Shown piece after piece: positions 43,178 through 53,447 of a DNA stretch of 64,000 nt. Every line of letters starts with the position of its first letter. Positions within the stretch are counted from its first letter, which is position 1. Source of the stretch: Candidatus Poribacteria bacterium. GTDB lineage: Bacteria > Poribacteria > WGA-4E > WGA-3G. Where the stretch lies: NCBI GenBank assembly GCA_003635315.1, contig PYJD01000010.1, forward strand, positions 248,001 to 312,000, given 5' to 3'. The notes below the pieces were generated by a model that saw only the letters and a list, made by a program, of their open reading frames with translations, had not been told where the DNA came from and did no database searches. A program made the position numbers and the translations under genes.

Positions 43178-45295
43178 TCAATTTCCTATAGATATCTTCT
43201 TATTAATTTTCTCCCAATCCCAGAGTAGAATTGTGCCATCCGCTGCACCCGTTGCGAGAGTTTTCCCACCATGTGAAAAAACTAATGTTCTAATGCCTCT
43301 TGTATGCCCAGTACGTATGGGAGGCAATTCCATTCTTGATTCTACATCAAACAATCGTATTTCTCTGAGGGTTTTGAAGTTTCGGGTTGTGACTAATAAT
43401 GTCTTACAATCAGGAGAAAACAGTATCCTTTCTATCCAAACCTTATCCTTAGTTGTGAGAAGTGTATACATTTCCTTCTTGGTTTTTAAATTCCATAATT
43501 TTAAGTAGTCCCTAAGATAGCTGACGGCGAGAATAGAATTGTCTGGGGAATAAGCAATATCTCTTGAGTATTCGCGTAACCCAGAACTCAACGTACTGAT
43601 TTTATCACCAGATTCTACATCCCAAATATGTACTTCTCCATTAATCCCACCCGTTGTAAACGTCTTTCCATCAGGAGAGAATCTGACGACCACATCTGTG
43701 GGGAACTGTCTTACGTCAATACGGTATAATTCTTGCCGTTTTTGAACATCCCATAAATGTGTTTCTCTTGACTTACTTGCTGCAAGTAATTGTTTGTCTG
43801 GCGAAAATGCCAATGCCTTATAACTGTTGGGAAATGTAATCATATCTTGCCCATGTGGAAGTGACCATATATGTGTTTCAGAAAGGGGTAACCAACTTGT
43901 ACGGATATTACTTCCGCTTGACCACACCCCAGTATCCGCACCATGGCTTGCAAATAGTGTCGCATCCGCTGAAAATGCAAACGCTACTGTTTTATCAAAA
44001 TGTTCAACATTCGGTGATGGAAGGACGGTCCCATTCATAACCTCCCATATATGAACTGAACCATTATACGCTGCACTGACAAGCCTTTTGTTATCTTCAG
44101 TAAAGGCTAAACCAATTGTAGAACTAATATGTCCTGTAGCAAAAATCTTCAATTCTCTGCCACTATTTGGATCTAAGAATCGAATAGTTCCATCATCCCC
44201 ACTACTCGCAAGTATATCCCCATCAGGAGAGAATGCCAAGTCAAAAATTTGACTCCGATCACTAAGGATTTTCGATATTTCCCGTTTCTTATCTATATCC
44301 CAAAAACGAATTGTGTTATCCGTACTACTACTAACCAATTTTGAACTATCAGGTGAGTATACAATCGTGTTGATCCGTTCTTGATGTCCTTTAAATACAG
44401 CAATCTCTGTTTTTGTTACAGTGTCATATAGTCTTATTGTATTGTCATCATGACCGCAGGCAATATTCTTCCCATTCGGTGAGAATACCAATACATTAAC
44501 TCCTTTTAAAGGTCCAGGTTGTATTTTGGTTATCCTTTTAAATCGAGTCTTCGGTTTAAATATGCCAAGTTGTTGTCCCGTAATGGCATCCCATAAACGG
44601 ATCTGTCCCTCTTTTGGATCACCACTGACAAAGGTCTTACTATCCTTTGAAAATGCCACTATATCGCCAAAATGGTTACCCGGTTTATTGTTTTCTTCTA
44701 TAAGCGTTAGATCAGGTCTGTGCCTATCAATTTTATTTATCAATCGACCAGTGGTTATATCCCAATGTATTATCTCACCAAAATAAGTTGGTGCTATGAG
44801 TTTATTATTCTCATCTGAAAATGCAATTGCTGAAACAGAATCACGTTTCATTGTTAAGGGTAATGTATACAGTTGTTGTCCCGTATCAACATCCCATAAT
44901 TGTATAATTCTATTTGATGATTCGCTTGCAGCAAGTATACGATTGTCAGAAGAAAATGTTAGATGATTGACTGTAGACACATCACTTGGGTTCCATGTAT
45001 CGTTATTATTTTCTGATCTAAATTCCTTGTTGTCAACTTCTCTCGGTTTAGTTGGTTTCAATCTTATTACACTATGTGCATCTACATCATATAACCAGAC
45101 ACCAATCGTTGTGCCAACAGCCAGATGTTTACCATCAGGAGAAAATTTCATGACGATAATACTACCTTTTCCAAGTCTTCCGATTGCCCCTTCTGGTATC
45201 TCAGAGTAAGTATTGTCTTGTGCATGACTAATTGAGGAAAAATTCAATACCAAAACACATAATAATAAGTATAAAATGCACCTTCTATATTTCAT
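43178..45295 (-). CDS. Exported WD40 beta-propeller protein 4 (array member)
   Basis: The 705-residue protein has a signal peptide (YLLLCVLVLNFSSISHAQ) and the diverged signature EIPEGAIGRLGKGSIIVMKFSPDGKHLAVGTTIGVWLYDV. WD repeats include NTIRFWDI, ASSGDDGTIRFLDP and, at the end, ATGAADGTILLWDWEKI. It is 3 nt from the flanking members and has no C-terminal extension. Confidence 0.85.
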   Translation of the reverse strand: MKYRRCILYLLLCVLVLNFSSISHAQDNTYSEIPEGAIGRLGKGSIIVMKFSPDGKHLAVGTTIGVWLYDVDAHSVIRLKPTKPREVDNKEFRSENNNDTWNPSDVSTVNHLTFSSDNRILAASESSNRIIQLWDVDTGQQLYTLPLTMKRDSVSAIAFSDENNKLIAPTYFGEIIHWDITTGRLINKIDRHRPDLTLIEENNKPGNHFGDIVAFSKDSKTFVSGDPKEGQIRLWDAITGQQLGIFKPKTRFKRITKIQPGPLKGVNVLVFSPNGKNIACGHDDNTIRLYDTVTKTEIAVFKGHQERINTIVYSPDSSKLVSSSTDNTIRFWDIDKKREISKILSDRSQIFDLAFSPDGDILASSGDDGTIRFLDPNSGRELKIFATGHISSTIGLAFTEDNKRLVSAAYNGSVHIWEVMNGTVLPSPNVEHFDKTVAFAFSADATLFASHGADTGVWSSGSNIRTSWLPLSETHIWSLPHGQDMITFPNSYKALAFSPDKQLLAASKSRETHLWDVQKRQELYRIDVRQFPTDVVVRFSPDGKTFTTGGINGEVHIWDVESGDKISTLSSGLREYSRDIAYSPDNSILAVSYLRDYLKLWNLKTKKEMYTLLTTKDKVWIERILFSPDCKTLLVTTRNFKTLREIRLFDVESRMELPPIRTGHTRGIRTLVFSHGGKTLATGAADGTILLWDWEKINKKISIGN

Positions 45296-45298
45296 TGT

Positions 45299-47287
45299 TT
45301 ATCCATCCTTTTTCAGTTGCAACATTATTTCTTCCCAATTCCAAAGCAGGATTGTTCCATCCATACTTCCGCTTGCCAAGATTTTTCCATTATGAGAAAA
45401 GACTAATGTCTGAATTGGTGCAGTATGTCCCGATAGTATACCTAATACTTTATCTGTTGGGATATCAATCAATTTAATCCCAAATCTCCATCTATCCTCA
45501 TGTGTATCTATATGAAAACAGACAAGTATATTCCCATCTGGAGAGAATGTCATGACATTATTCATTGCAAAAAAACTGTTGGATAAAACCTTGTTCTCTC
45601 CCTTCTTGTTTGAATCCATTTTCCATAAGTGTATATTCATTCCTTTAGTGGCAAATGTAGAACTATCTGGGGAGAATGCGAAAACACTCGAACGATCATC
45701 TAAAGGAAGAGCGATCTCATGTTGCGTGTCTAATACCAAGATTTTCGCTTTACCAGATTTATCTGTAAACGCAAGTAATTTGCCATCAGGAGATAGCAAG
45801 AACTTTCTATCAAAGAATCTATCCTCCTCAATACGATATAATTCCTTTTTCGTATTGAAATCAACAATTATAATCTCCTTTGAGTTGTCATAAGCAAATA
45901 GATTGCTATCAGGTGAGAATGCAGAACCTACTATTTTGACGAATAAACTGTGCCAAGGACCAGGGATTTTCTGCTCTGTTGTGAGATTCCACAATTGAAA
46001 ACTTGAACGATACGATCCTGTGGATTTATACCCCCAACTATCTTGTTCAAAGGTGAATTGTATTCCTTTCTTTCCAAGCACTGCATAGTGAGTACCATCT
46101 GATGACAACATAACCGATTCTGTGTCATCAAATTGAGCCGTTGTGAATGTAGACTCTCTCAGATTAGTTTGTAAATTCCATTTTTCAATGCCACCGTTAT
46201 ATGCAACACTAACAATTTGTGAATCAGTATTGGTGAAAGCAACAGTCTTTACCCACTCAGTGTGTCCATCGGTGAAGGTTATCAGTTCTTTTCCTGTTTT
46301 TATATCCCATAATCGTATTGTTCCATCGGCACTTCCACTGGCAAGACATGCACCATAAATTTGGGTGTTTTCAGGTGAAAAGGTTAATGCGTTAATGGTG
46401 TTCTTATGTCCTCTTAGTATACTTATTTCGCGTTGTGTATACACATTCCACAATTTAATCACATTAGAAGCATACCCACTGGCAAGTATTTTTCTATCGT
46501 CAGAGAAGGCAAGAGATGTAACCCACACCTTATGCTTTTGAATGGTTGCTAACTGAATCTGATTGGGTATATCCCATAATTGAATGGTCATATCTCTACC
46601 TGCACTTGCCAATATCTTATTATCTTCAGTTGCTGCAAGTGTAATAATTTCTGGTTCTGTCGAATCTTTATGTCCATTTAGGGTTGCTACTCTATCCCCA
46701 TTAATTAGGTTTCGTATCGTGATTTTACCAGAACTATCTCCGTAGAAAATTAACTTTTCTTCAATGGATGACTCTGTTTTTTCAGAATTATCTAATTCTG
46801 AATTCAATACCCCTTTAATTGTATGAATACCCCATTTCATGACATCGTAATGATCATTTACACTGATAAGAAATGAGTCGTGGAAGAACAGATCTGTTAT
46901 ATTAGGATGTTTACTTTTTACCTTAAGGGTGGATAGAATCTTACCTGTATCCAATTTCCAAATAGTAATGTTTGGATTGTCCCCTCCTCCGCCGGCAAGG
47001 ATACTGCCATCAGGTGAAAACACAAGCGTGCTGACTTGACCATAGTTTTCGCTTGATAGAGCAGTTCCAGTACCATCGGCTACATCGTAAACCCATACTC
47101 CCACATCTGTTCCAACTGCCAAACGTGATCCATCAGGAGAAAAACGCAGGATATTTATCCCGCCCTTACCTAATCTGACAATTGCCCCTTCAGGTAATCC
47201 AGTTTTCTGGGTATCTTGTGCAATACTGGGTTGGAGGAAGGTGAAAAATAGTAGGAATATAGATAGGAATGTTCGAGATAAACTCAT
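45299..47287 (-). CDS. Exported WD40 beta-propeller protein 5 (array member)
   Basis: The 662-residue protein has a signal peptide (LSIFLLFFTFLQPSIAQ), the signature TGLPEGAIVRLGKGGINILRFSPDGSRLAVGTDVGVWVYDV and WD repeats such as ASAGRDMTIQLWDI, ASGSADGTIRLWDI and ASGSMDGTILLWNWEEI at the C-terminus. It lies about 135 nt after member 6, the largest gap in the array, so an internal promoter is possible there. Confidence 0.85.
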   Translation of the reverse strand: MSLSRTFLSIFLLFFTFLQPSIAQDTQKTGLPEGAIVRLGKGGINILRFSPDGSRLAVGTDVGVWVYDVADGTGTALSSENYGQVSTLVFSPDGSILAGGGGDNPNITIWKLDTGKILSTLKVKSKHPNITDLFFHDSFLISVNDHYDVMKWGIHTIKGVLNSELDNSEKTESSIEEKLIFYGDSSGKITIRNLINGDRVATLNGHKDSTEPEIITLAATEDNKILASAGRDMTIQLWDIPNQIQLATIQKHKVWVTSLAFSDDRKILASGYASNVIKLWNVYTQREISILRGHKNTINALTFSPENTQIYGACLASGSADGTIRLWDIKTGKELITFTDGHTEWVKTVAFTNTDSQIVSVAYNGGIEKWNLQTNLRESTFTTAQFDDTESVMLSSDGTHYAVLGKKGIQFTFEQDSWGYKSTGSYRSSFQLWNLTTEQKIPGPWHSLFVKIVGSAFSPDSNLFAYDNSKEIIIVDFNTKKELYRIEEDRFFDRKFLLSPDGKLLAFTDKSGKAKILVLDTQHEIALPLDDRSSVFAFSPDSSTFATKGMNIHLWKMDSNKKGENKVLSNSFFAMNNVMTFSPDGNILVCFHIDTHEDRWRFGIKLIDIPTDKVLGILSGHTAPIQTLVFSHNGKILASGSMDGTILLWNWEEIMLQLKKDG

Positions 47288-47422
47288 TATTTACTCCTAT
47301 TGGGAAGGTATTTATTGTTTCTTTATATTCTTTGTATTTTATATGTGTATCTTGTTCGGATGATTCGAGAACCTTAAATTGAATCCTATGGGAGTATTTT
47401 AGTTGCACAATAATATTTACGT

Positions 47423-49489
47423 TTATTTTTTGTTTAGTCCCATAGACTCTTTTATTTTATCCCAATCCCATAATAAAACTACCCCATCAGAGCCACTACT
47501 TGCGAGTATCTTACCATCATGAGAAAACGCCAACGTTTGTATATAGTTGACATGTCCTGTGATAGCACCCATTTCAGTTTTTCTGTCAATATCCCAGAGT
47601 CGTATAGTGTAACCATCACTATTCGAATGTGATTCCAGAAGTATTTTGTCATCTAAGGAAAATAATAATATTCTACCGGATCCACTATTTTCGTAAGAAA
47701 AAAGTGATGTGTTATATGTAATTCCAGTTGGTGCAACATCATAAAGTACAATCCCTTTGAAATTCTTAGTCGCAAGTAGCTTACTGTTATTAGAAAATGC
47801 TACTGACAAAATATAATGATTGTTGGTAACTGGAAATGCTACTGAGAATATATCATTATTGTTGGCAACTGGTACAGATTCCTTTGTGAGAATATTCCAA
47901 GCTTCAATCGGCTGATGAGATCCATATACCACAAGTATATCTCCATTTGTGGAAAAGACAGGTATTCTAAATCTCCCATTTTCTGGAATAAACTGATCGG
48001 ATTTTACACCTGTATTAACATCCCATAGTTGATTTCCGTCATTGAATGACGTTGTAGCAACCATTCTATTGTTCGGTGAATAAGAAAGAGATAGAGTTTG
48101 AGTCGGTATAGTAATTTTCTCTATCCAGGCGGGAATATACCATAACCGAATTCCTTTCTCAGAAAGATTAAGACTATACCCTTCATGGGTTTTTGAGGGA
48201 ACTTTGCTTCCACCTTGATATGCAAGATATTGCATGTCATGAGAGAACGTGACAGCAATAAAACAGTCTTCTTCACTATAGAATGGAGTGCCTATTTCTT
48301 TACCTGTTTTTGCATGCCAATGTTTCACAAGTCCACTGTCGGTGGCTGTATAAAGAGAGTTGTTATCCATCGTAAAAGCAATGGCTTTAATTAAATCAGA
48401 ATACCCAGTTGCAATTACACCTTGTTCAACACCAGTTATAGAATTCCATAAGCGGATAGTTCCATCACTACTTCCACTTGCAATCAGTCCGTATTCATTC
48501 GGTGAAAAGGCAAGTGCATGAATACTCTTTTTATGTCCCTTGAGTATAGTATGTGATCGTCCATTGACTAAATCCCATATCAGTATAGTCTTATCGGTTT
48601 TCGAAATTGCAAGATACTTATTATCAAATGAAAATGTCAATGTATTCATATGACCGGATTGAAGTCTAAACAATGTCCTTTGTTTATTTGAATTAATATC
48701 CCATAAACGAACAATATTATCCTTATGAATACTGGCAATCTGTTTCTCATCAGGTGAAATCGCGATATTGGTTATTCCATTCTTATTTTTATCATTTTTA
48801 TTATCGGAATTGAACAAATTTTTGATTGATTTTTGAATTATACCATCAGTTTTGACTATGAGTTCACTCCCCAATTCATCTTGTGAAAAACTCCAGATCC
48901 TTATCCTCCCTTGGATTGGGTCACCACTGGCATAATAACTTCCATCTTGAGAAATTACCTTTACTGATTTTCTGTTATTATATTGTCTTTTTGAAATCTC
49001 TTGATTACTTTTAATGTTCCACTTTCTAATAACACCATTATTTGAGAGGAATATTAGGGTATTATTATCAACAAAGTTCATGTCAGCTATTCCTGAGAAA
49101 TGATGGGTTATTGTAAGATTATTCAATAATTTTTTATTCTTCCAATCCCAATAATTTATGACATACTCATCTCTCCCAGAACAAGCAAGGATTCTCCCAT
49201 CTGGCGTAAATGCAAGAATCTGATTTTTCATCTTCTCTCCAACTGAGAGAATTGTTTCAGCCCCCGTTTTTATATCATAAATCAACAGACCAATATCTGT
49301 TCCTACAACTAAGTGTGTTCCACTTGGTGTGAAACGCATCACATTGATATTCCCCTTACCTAATCGCGCATAGGCACCATCGGGTAATCCAGTCTGTGCA
49401 TACTCTTCTGCCTGATTATCTGATAAGTATGTTACGAAGAATAAAATTGTGATACCAATGAGGTATATTGTCTTTATAGTTTTCATCAT
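47423..49489 (-). CDS. Exported WD40 beta-propeller protein 6 (first gene of the array)
   Basis: The 688-residue protein has an N-terminal signal (TIYLIGITILFFVTYLSDNQA) and a diverged signature TGLPDGAYARLGKGNINVMRFTPSGTHLVVGTDIGLLIYDI. WD repeats include LIASGSSDGTIRLWNS and ASSGSDGVVLLWDWDKI. It is the most upstream gene of the minus-strand array, so the promoter should lie in 49490-49700. Confidence 0.85.
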   Translation of the reverse strand: MMKTIKTIYLIGITILFFVTYLSDNQAEEYAQTGLPDGAYARLGKGNINVMRFTPSGTHLVVGTDIGLLIYDIKTGAETILSVGEKMKNQILAFTPDGRILACSGRDEYVINYWDWKNKKLLNNLTITHHFSGIADMNFVDNNTLIFLSNNGVIRKWNIKSNQEISKRQYNNRKSVKVISQDGSYYASGDPIQGRIRIWSFSQDELGSELIVKTDGIIQKSIKNLFNSDNKNDKNKNGITNIAISPDEKQIASIHKDNIVRLWDINSNKQRTLFRLQSGHMNTLTFSFDNKYLAISKTDKTILIWDLVNGRSHTILKGHKKSIHALAFSPNEYGLIASGSSDGTIRLWNSITGVEQGVIATGYSDLIKAIAFTMDNNSLYTATDSGLVKHWHAKTGKEIGTPFYSEEDCFIAVTFSHDMQYLAYQGGSKVPSKTHEGYSLNLSEKGIRLWYIPAWIEKITIPTQTLSLSYSPNNRMVATTSFNDGNQLWDVNTGVKSDQFIPENGRFRIPVFSTNGDILVVYGSHQPIEAWNILTKESVPVANNNDIFSVAFPVTNNHYILSVAFSNNSKLLATKNFKGIVLYDVAPTGITYNTSLFSYENSGSGRILLFSLDDKILLESHSNSDGYTIRLWDIDRKTEMGAITGHVNYIQTLAFSHDGKILASSGSDGVVLLWDWDKIKESMGLNKK

Positions 49490-49979
49490 AGATGCGGTTT
49501 CCTAATTGCACTGAATATAACACCATTTCTAAATAATCATAGGACATTATTTCATAAATCGGTTGTCCGAATACAACGCTCTCTTCTGTAGGAGCGACCT
49601 CCTGGTCGCGACCGGGAGGTCGCTCCTACAAAGAAACTTTAGAATCGGAATGATACTTTGTCAATTAGAAATGGTATAATATAAACTCAACATATTAAAA
49701 TATGTGAATTTATGACTACTATTCATAATGAAATGGTATTACATAACTATAGTGAGACACAGTTCTTATTCTGACAAATATCTTGATGTAAAACAGTGTA
49801 TGTGAGATACTAATAGTATATATCATCAATTAATACATTTCCATATATCTTGTTTCATATTGTCCTTGATTCCGTCAAGGAGGTTTAACAGATTGTAAGT
49901 AATTTATCGGAAATTTCATTTACACATCTTCTCGTTCCAATGTGAAAACAAGAAATTATATCAGAATCGGAGCATTGAA
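49490..49979. other. Intergenic region with large palindrome
   Basis: The interval between divergent genes (WD40 array and Dabb gene) has no coding frame. It holds the palindrome at 49588-49629 and a TCAAGGAGGTTT segment near 49876. Promoters for both directions should lie here. Confidence 0.5.
49588..49629. repeat. 15-bp-stem palindrome (GTAGGAGCGACCTCC)
   Basis: GTAGGAGCGACCTCC (49588-49602) and GGAGGTCGCTCCTAC (49615-49629) are exact complements. The 12-nt loop contains the self-complementary GGTCGCGACC. A shorter relative is at 17023-17047. Confidence 0.85.
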
Positions 49980-50279
49980 ATGGTTGAACATATTGTTCTA
50001 CTAAAGTTGAAATCAGATGTTCATGAATCACAATTAAATACTATGTCTGATGCATTAATCTCTATGTCAGATGAAATTCCTGGAATAGAGTCCATTACTT
50101 TCGGTACAAACCACAGTCCTGAGGGTAAAAGCCAGGGGTATGAATTTGGCTTTATCGTTCGTTTTGTTGATGAAGCAGCAAGAGATATATACTTACCACA
50201 TCCGTATCATAAAAAGATCGCTGGTGAACACATACGTCCACTTGTTGAAGATGTACTGGTATTTGATTATACCGCGTAA
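49980..50279 (+). CDS. Dabb (stress-responsive alpha/beta-barrel) domain protein
   Basis: The 99-residue protein has the Dabb pattern: MVEHIVLLKLKSD at the start, IPGIESITFGTNHSPEG, GYEFGFIVRFVDEAARDIYLPHPYHKKIA and the final strand DVLVFDY. Dabb proteins form dimeric ferredoxin-like barrels. Bacterial members are mostly uncharacterised, some linked to stress or aromatic metabolism. Its position about 70 nt before a sulfatase-like gene suggests the two are expressed together. Confidence 0.88.
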   Translation: MVEHIVLLKLKSDVHESQLNTMSDALISMSDEIPGIESITFGTNHSPEGKSQGYEFGFIVRFVDEAARDIYLPHPYHKKIAGEHIRPLVEDVLVFDYTA

Positions 50280-50349
50280 AACACATAGAATCATATCATC
50301 TAAAACCTTATATCACCTATAATAATTGTTTTTTCTTTGGAGGAAGTAC

Positions 50350-51738
50350 ATGAGTTGGAACATTGTAGTTGTAGTTTCAGATACACTTCGTACAGCATAT
50401 TTAAGTCCCTATGGCAACGACTGGGTGCACACCCCAAATTTGGCACGTTTTGCTGAACAAGGTGTCAGGTTTACCAACGCACACCCAGAAGTTCTACCTA
50501 CCATACCTACGCGGCGAACCCTACATACAGGAAGACGTATTTATCCATTTAAAACATATAATCCTGTGCCATGGGATAATGTTTATACACCGGGATGGCA
50601 ACCCATGTCATCAGACGAACCCGCGATAGCAGAATCCTTGGTACAGAACGGTTATCACACAGGATTCTTTGCAGATGTTCCACACTATTTCGTTCCAGGG
50701 ATGAACTTTACACGTGGATTCCGCCAATGGCAATTTGTACGCGGACAAGCCGAAGATAGATACCGAGGTGGCGCAAATGTAGATCCTAAGCAAGTTGCAA
50801 GATATCGGGGTAATGAACCACGGATACGTTCACATATTATGAATGTTCAACCTGAACGTCCTGAAGAGACGTGGCCAACAGCGAGATTGTTCCGGTCAGC
50901 TATAGAATTTGTGGAACACAACAATAAGAATACGCCGTTTTACCTATATGTAGACGGTTTCACACCGCATGAAACATGGGAAGCACCACTCCATTACTAT
51001 GATCTATATGGTAGTAGAGAGGATCGTGAACCGATCTGTCTTAACCTACCCTACGGTTCATTAAAAAATGAAGAACTTGAAAACCGTCTCCCCAGTGTTA
51101 AAGCAAACTATGCCGGGTTAGTTACGCTGGTGGACACATGGTTTGGAAGACTTGTCGATACTATTGACAGACTCGGATTACGGAACAATACGCTAATTAT
51201 GTTCCTAAGTGATCACGGCACCAATTTCGCCGAAAATCCTGATAAGGCAACAGGAAAACCTGCTAATTTCATGTATCCAGGGACAATGGATATACCTTTG
51301 TTAGTCCGACATCCAGATGGGATAAATGCCGGCACTACTTGCGATGAGTTCGTTTATACCGTTGATGTACCTGCCACCGTTATGGCAGCAAGCGAAATCG
51401 AACCTGCTGGTGAACTGCATGGTCAAAGCCTCCTTCCACTTGTAGAAGGGAAAAATGGCTTCAATTCCAGGGAATACCTTACATGCCGTTATGTCAACTC
51501 GGTCTGGTATAAAGATGCTAAGAGTTGGTATTTCTCAAGTGTGGATCTCAATAGTGGGACACGTCTCTTTGATCTTGAAGCTGATCCAACCTGTCAAAAC
51601 GACATTACTGAACAGGGAACAGACCGAATCGCGCTTGCACATGAACGTATCTTGGCTGATGCAGATGGTCATCTGCCACATTATAAACGTCAAGGTAGAA
51701 CGGATGCACTTGGCAGACCTCAATTTGCTGAGGAATAG
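50350..51738 (+). CDS. Sulfatase-like hydrolase with Thr in the active-site motif
   Basis: The 462-residue protein starts at ATG 50350 after GGAGGAAG; an earlier TTG at 50326 is not used. It has sulfatase-superfamily segments NIVVVVSDTLRTAYLSPYGN (metal-binding), FLSDHGTNFAENPD, VYTVDVPATVMAASEI and FDLEADPTCQNDI. In the formylglycine position the motif reads TIPTRRTLHTGRR, so the Cys/Ser of C/S-x-P-x-R is a Thr. It may use Thr as in related phosphodiesterases, or be a non-sulfatase hydrolase. A formylglycine cannot be formed at that position. Confidence 0.85.
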   Translation: MSWNIVVVVSDTLRTAYLSPYGNDWVHTPNLARFAEQGVRFTNAHPEVLPTIPTRRTLHTGRRIYPFKTYNPVPWDNVYTPGWQPMSSDEPAIAESLVQNGYHTGFFADVPHYFVPGMNFTRGFRQWQFVRGQAEDRYRGGANVDPKQVARYRGNEPRIRSHIMNVQPERPEETWPTARLFRSAIEFVEHNNKNTPFYLYVDGFTPHETWEAPLHYYDLYGSREDREPICLNLPYGSLKNEELENRLPSVKANYAGLVTLVDTWFGRLVDTIDRLGLRNNTLIMFLSDHGTNFAENPDKATGKPANFMYPGTMDIPLLVRHPDGINAGTTCDEFVYTVDVPATVMAASEIEPAGELHGQSLLPLVEGKNGFNSREYLTCRYVNSVWYKDAKSWYFSSVDLNSGTRLFDLEADPTCQNDITEQGTDRIALAHERILADADGHLPHYKRQGRTDALGRPQFAEE

Positions 51739-52071
51739 GAAAGTTGATTTAATGCGATTTCTTGAGAGATATAATGTTTATTGCCTTTTCTATGATATAT
51801 AGGGTATCAATTTAGGTATCTTCAGCACCAGAGGTGCGAAAGGTGTGTAGAAAACGGAACAAACCAAAACCCAAGCACCAAAGGAGTCTATTTGCCCTGT
51901 TTAGAGGCAAGATTGTCTATTTGTGAATTTCCTAAAGAATCTTTTATCTAATTCATCTTTGTACTGATATTATCATTGGCTACATCTTGGTAGAGTTTAG
52001 ATCTACTTATATCTATATAGTCTAATTTTTTAACTTTGGATTCAAATTGGACTGCTTAATTGAAAATAGGG
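51739..52071. other. Intergenic region with short palindrome
   Basis: The gap between the sulfatase-like gene and the convergent TPR gene has no gene. It contains GCACC-AGA-GGTGC (51825-51837), a small hairpin of a type also common in dispersed repeats. Confidence 0.5.
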
Positions 52072-52977
52072 TTACCAATTCTTTAGTTTCTCGCTAATAT
52101 CTTGTTCTAAGTATATATTTGATACATTTCTGGATAGAACCAATGCGTGTTCAAGATCCTGTTTCCCTTCCTTGACACGTCCTATCATTTTCTTTGTTAT
52201 TCCGCGGTCATAATATGCTTGAGCATTATCATTTTGAAGACTAATTACTACATCGAAATCAGCAATAGCATCATCATAGCTTCTTATATCCCGATATGCA
52301 GTTGCACGGTTATAGTATGCTTGAGCATAACCAGGTGAAATGCTTATAGCCTTGTTAAAATCGAATATAGCATCGTTAGGGTGGCCTAAGTTACCTTTCG
52401 CACAACCTCTGCTGTAATAAGCCAGAACGTGATCTGGCTTCAGGTGAATTACTTTATTGAAATCCGAAATGGATTCAAAAAACCTACCAAGATCTCGATT
52501 TAGAATTCCTCTTTGATAATATGCTTCAACATAGTCTGTTTTTAATTCTATAGCTCTGTTACAGTCTGTTATTGCATCTTCTAATTTGTTGAGTTTACGT
52601 TTTGAAATACTGCGTGTGTAATAGGCATGAAAAAAGTCTGAATTCAGTTGTATTGCCTTGTTAAAATCTAATATAGCATCTTCAGGATGACCTAAGTTAT
52701 CTTTGGCAATACCTCTGTTATAATATGGTAAGGCATCCATTTTATTTAACTCAATACATTCGTCATAATCCGCTATAGCATCAAAATATCGTCCTAATGC
52801 ATTTTTTGCCAATCCCCGGTTATTGTAGGCATCTAAATAATTCGGGTCTAAGTTTATTGCTTTATCATACTCAAATATTGCCTCTTGATAATTTCCTTGA
52901 CTATATAAAGCCTTACCTGTTTGATAGTGTCCTATTGCAGTTTGTGTTTCTTCTATGGGTAAGTTGGCGTTTTCCAT
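52072..52977 (-). CDS. TPR-repeat protein, 301 aa
   Basis: The protein consists almost wholly of eight TPR motifs of 34 residues with the consensus A-I-x-D-F/Y-N/D-K-A-I-x-L-x-x-x-x-x-x-A-Y-Y/N-N-R-G (e.g. EAIFEYDKAINLDPNYLDAYNNRGLAK, DAIFDFNKAISISPGYAQAYYNRATA). There is no signal peptide, so it is probably cytoplasmic. Its start shares 1 nt with the stop of the upstream coiled-coil protein, so the two form an operon and may form a complex. Confidence 0.88.
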   Translation of the reverse strand: MENANLPIEETQTAIGHYQTGKALYSQGNYQEAIFEYDKAINLDPNYLDAYNNRGLAKNALGRYFDAIADYDECIELNKMDALPYYNRGIAKDNLGHPEDAILDFNKAIQLNSDFFHAYYTRSISKRKLNKLEDAITDCNRAIELKTDYVEAYYQRGILNRDLGRFFESISDFNKVIHLKPDHVLAYYSRGCAKGNLGHPNDAIFDFNKAISISPGYAQAYYNRATAYRDIRSYDDAIADFDVVISLQNDNAQAYYDRGITKKMIGRVKEGKQDLEHALVLSRNVSNIYLEQDISEKLKNW

Positions 52978-53447
52978 TAGGCTGATTCTCCCATATTTTC
53001 ACTCATGTCAGTTTGTGTATCATCTGGATACTTTGCAGTAGATACTTGGTCACTTGTAGAGTCTAAGGTTCCTTGTGCTTGATTGTTAGACTTATTTTGA
53101 ATCAAGCGTTGAATCAAATACCATCCTATATTAATGATTAAAACTCCAATTACCCCTCTCGAGATCCATGTTAAAGTCCCTTGTAATTCTTTTATATCTT
53201 CATTTATGTACTCAATTGCTTTGCTATTCGCAGCAACTTCTTTTCCGAGGTTAGTTATATTTGCATCTTGTTCTTTGAATTTTTTGTCAATGTGATCCCT
53301 GAGTCTATTTTCCATTTCGTGTATTTTCTCAATAATAATTACTCCTTGTGATTCTGGATTCTTTTCTTGTCCATACGTAATAGGATTGAGACAAATTACA
53401 AAGATAACTGTGTAAATATTCCACAGATTACTCCGCTTTTTATGCAT
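52977..53447 (-). CDS. Membrane protein with coiled coil, 156 aa
   Basis: A signal peptide (NIYTVIFVICLNPITYGQ) is followed by a predicted coiled coil at about 35-90 (heptads MENRLRDHIDKKFKEQDANITNLGKEVAANSKAIEYINEDIKELQ). A membrane helix lies at about 94-112 (ISRGVIGVLIINIGWYLIQ), then a short Ser/Asp-rich tail. It overlaps the TPR gene by 1 nt. The topology puts the coiled coil outside the cytoplasm and the tail inside, where the TPR protein could bind. The protein family is not recognised. Confidence 0.75.
   Translation of the reverse strand: MHKKRSNLWNIYTVIFVICLNPITYGQEKNPESQGVIIIEKIHEMENRLRDHIDKKFKEQDANITNLGKEVAANSKAIEYINEDIKELQGTLTWISRGVIGVLIINIGWYLIQRLIQNKSNNQAQGTLDSTSDQVSTAKYPDDTQTDMSENMGESA

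Noticed and set aside
50326-50349. TTG start of the sulfatase-like gene at 50326
   Set aside because: ATG 50350 has GGAGGAAG immediately upstream and matches the usual N-terminus of the family.
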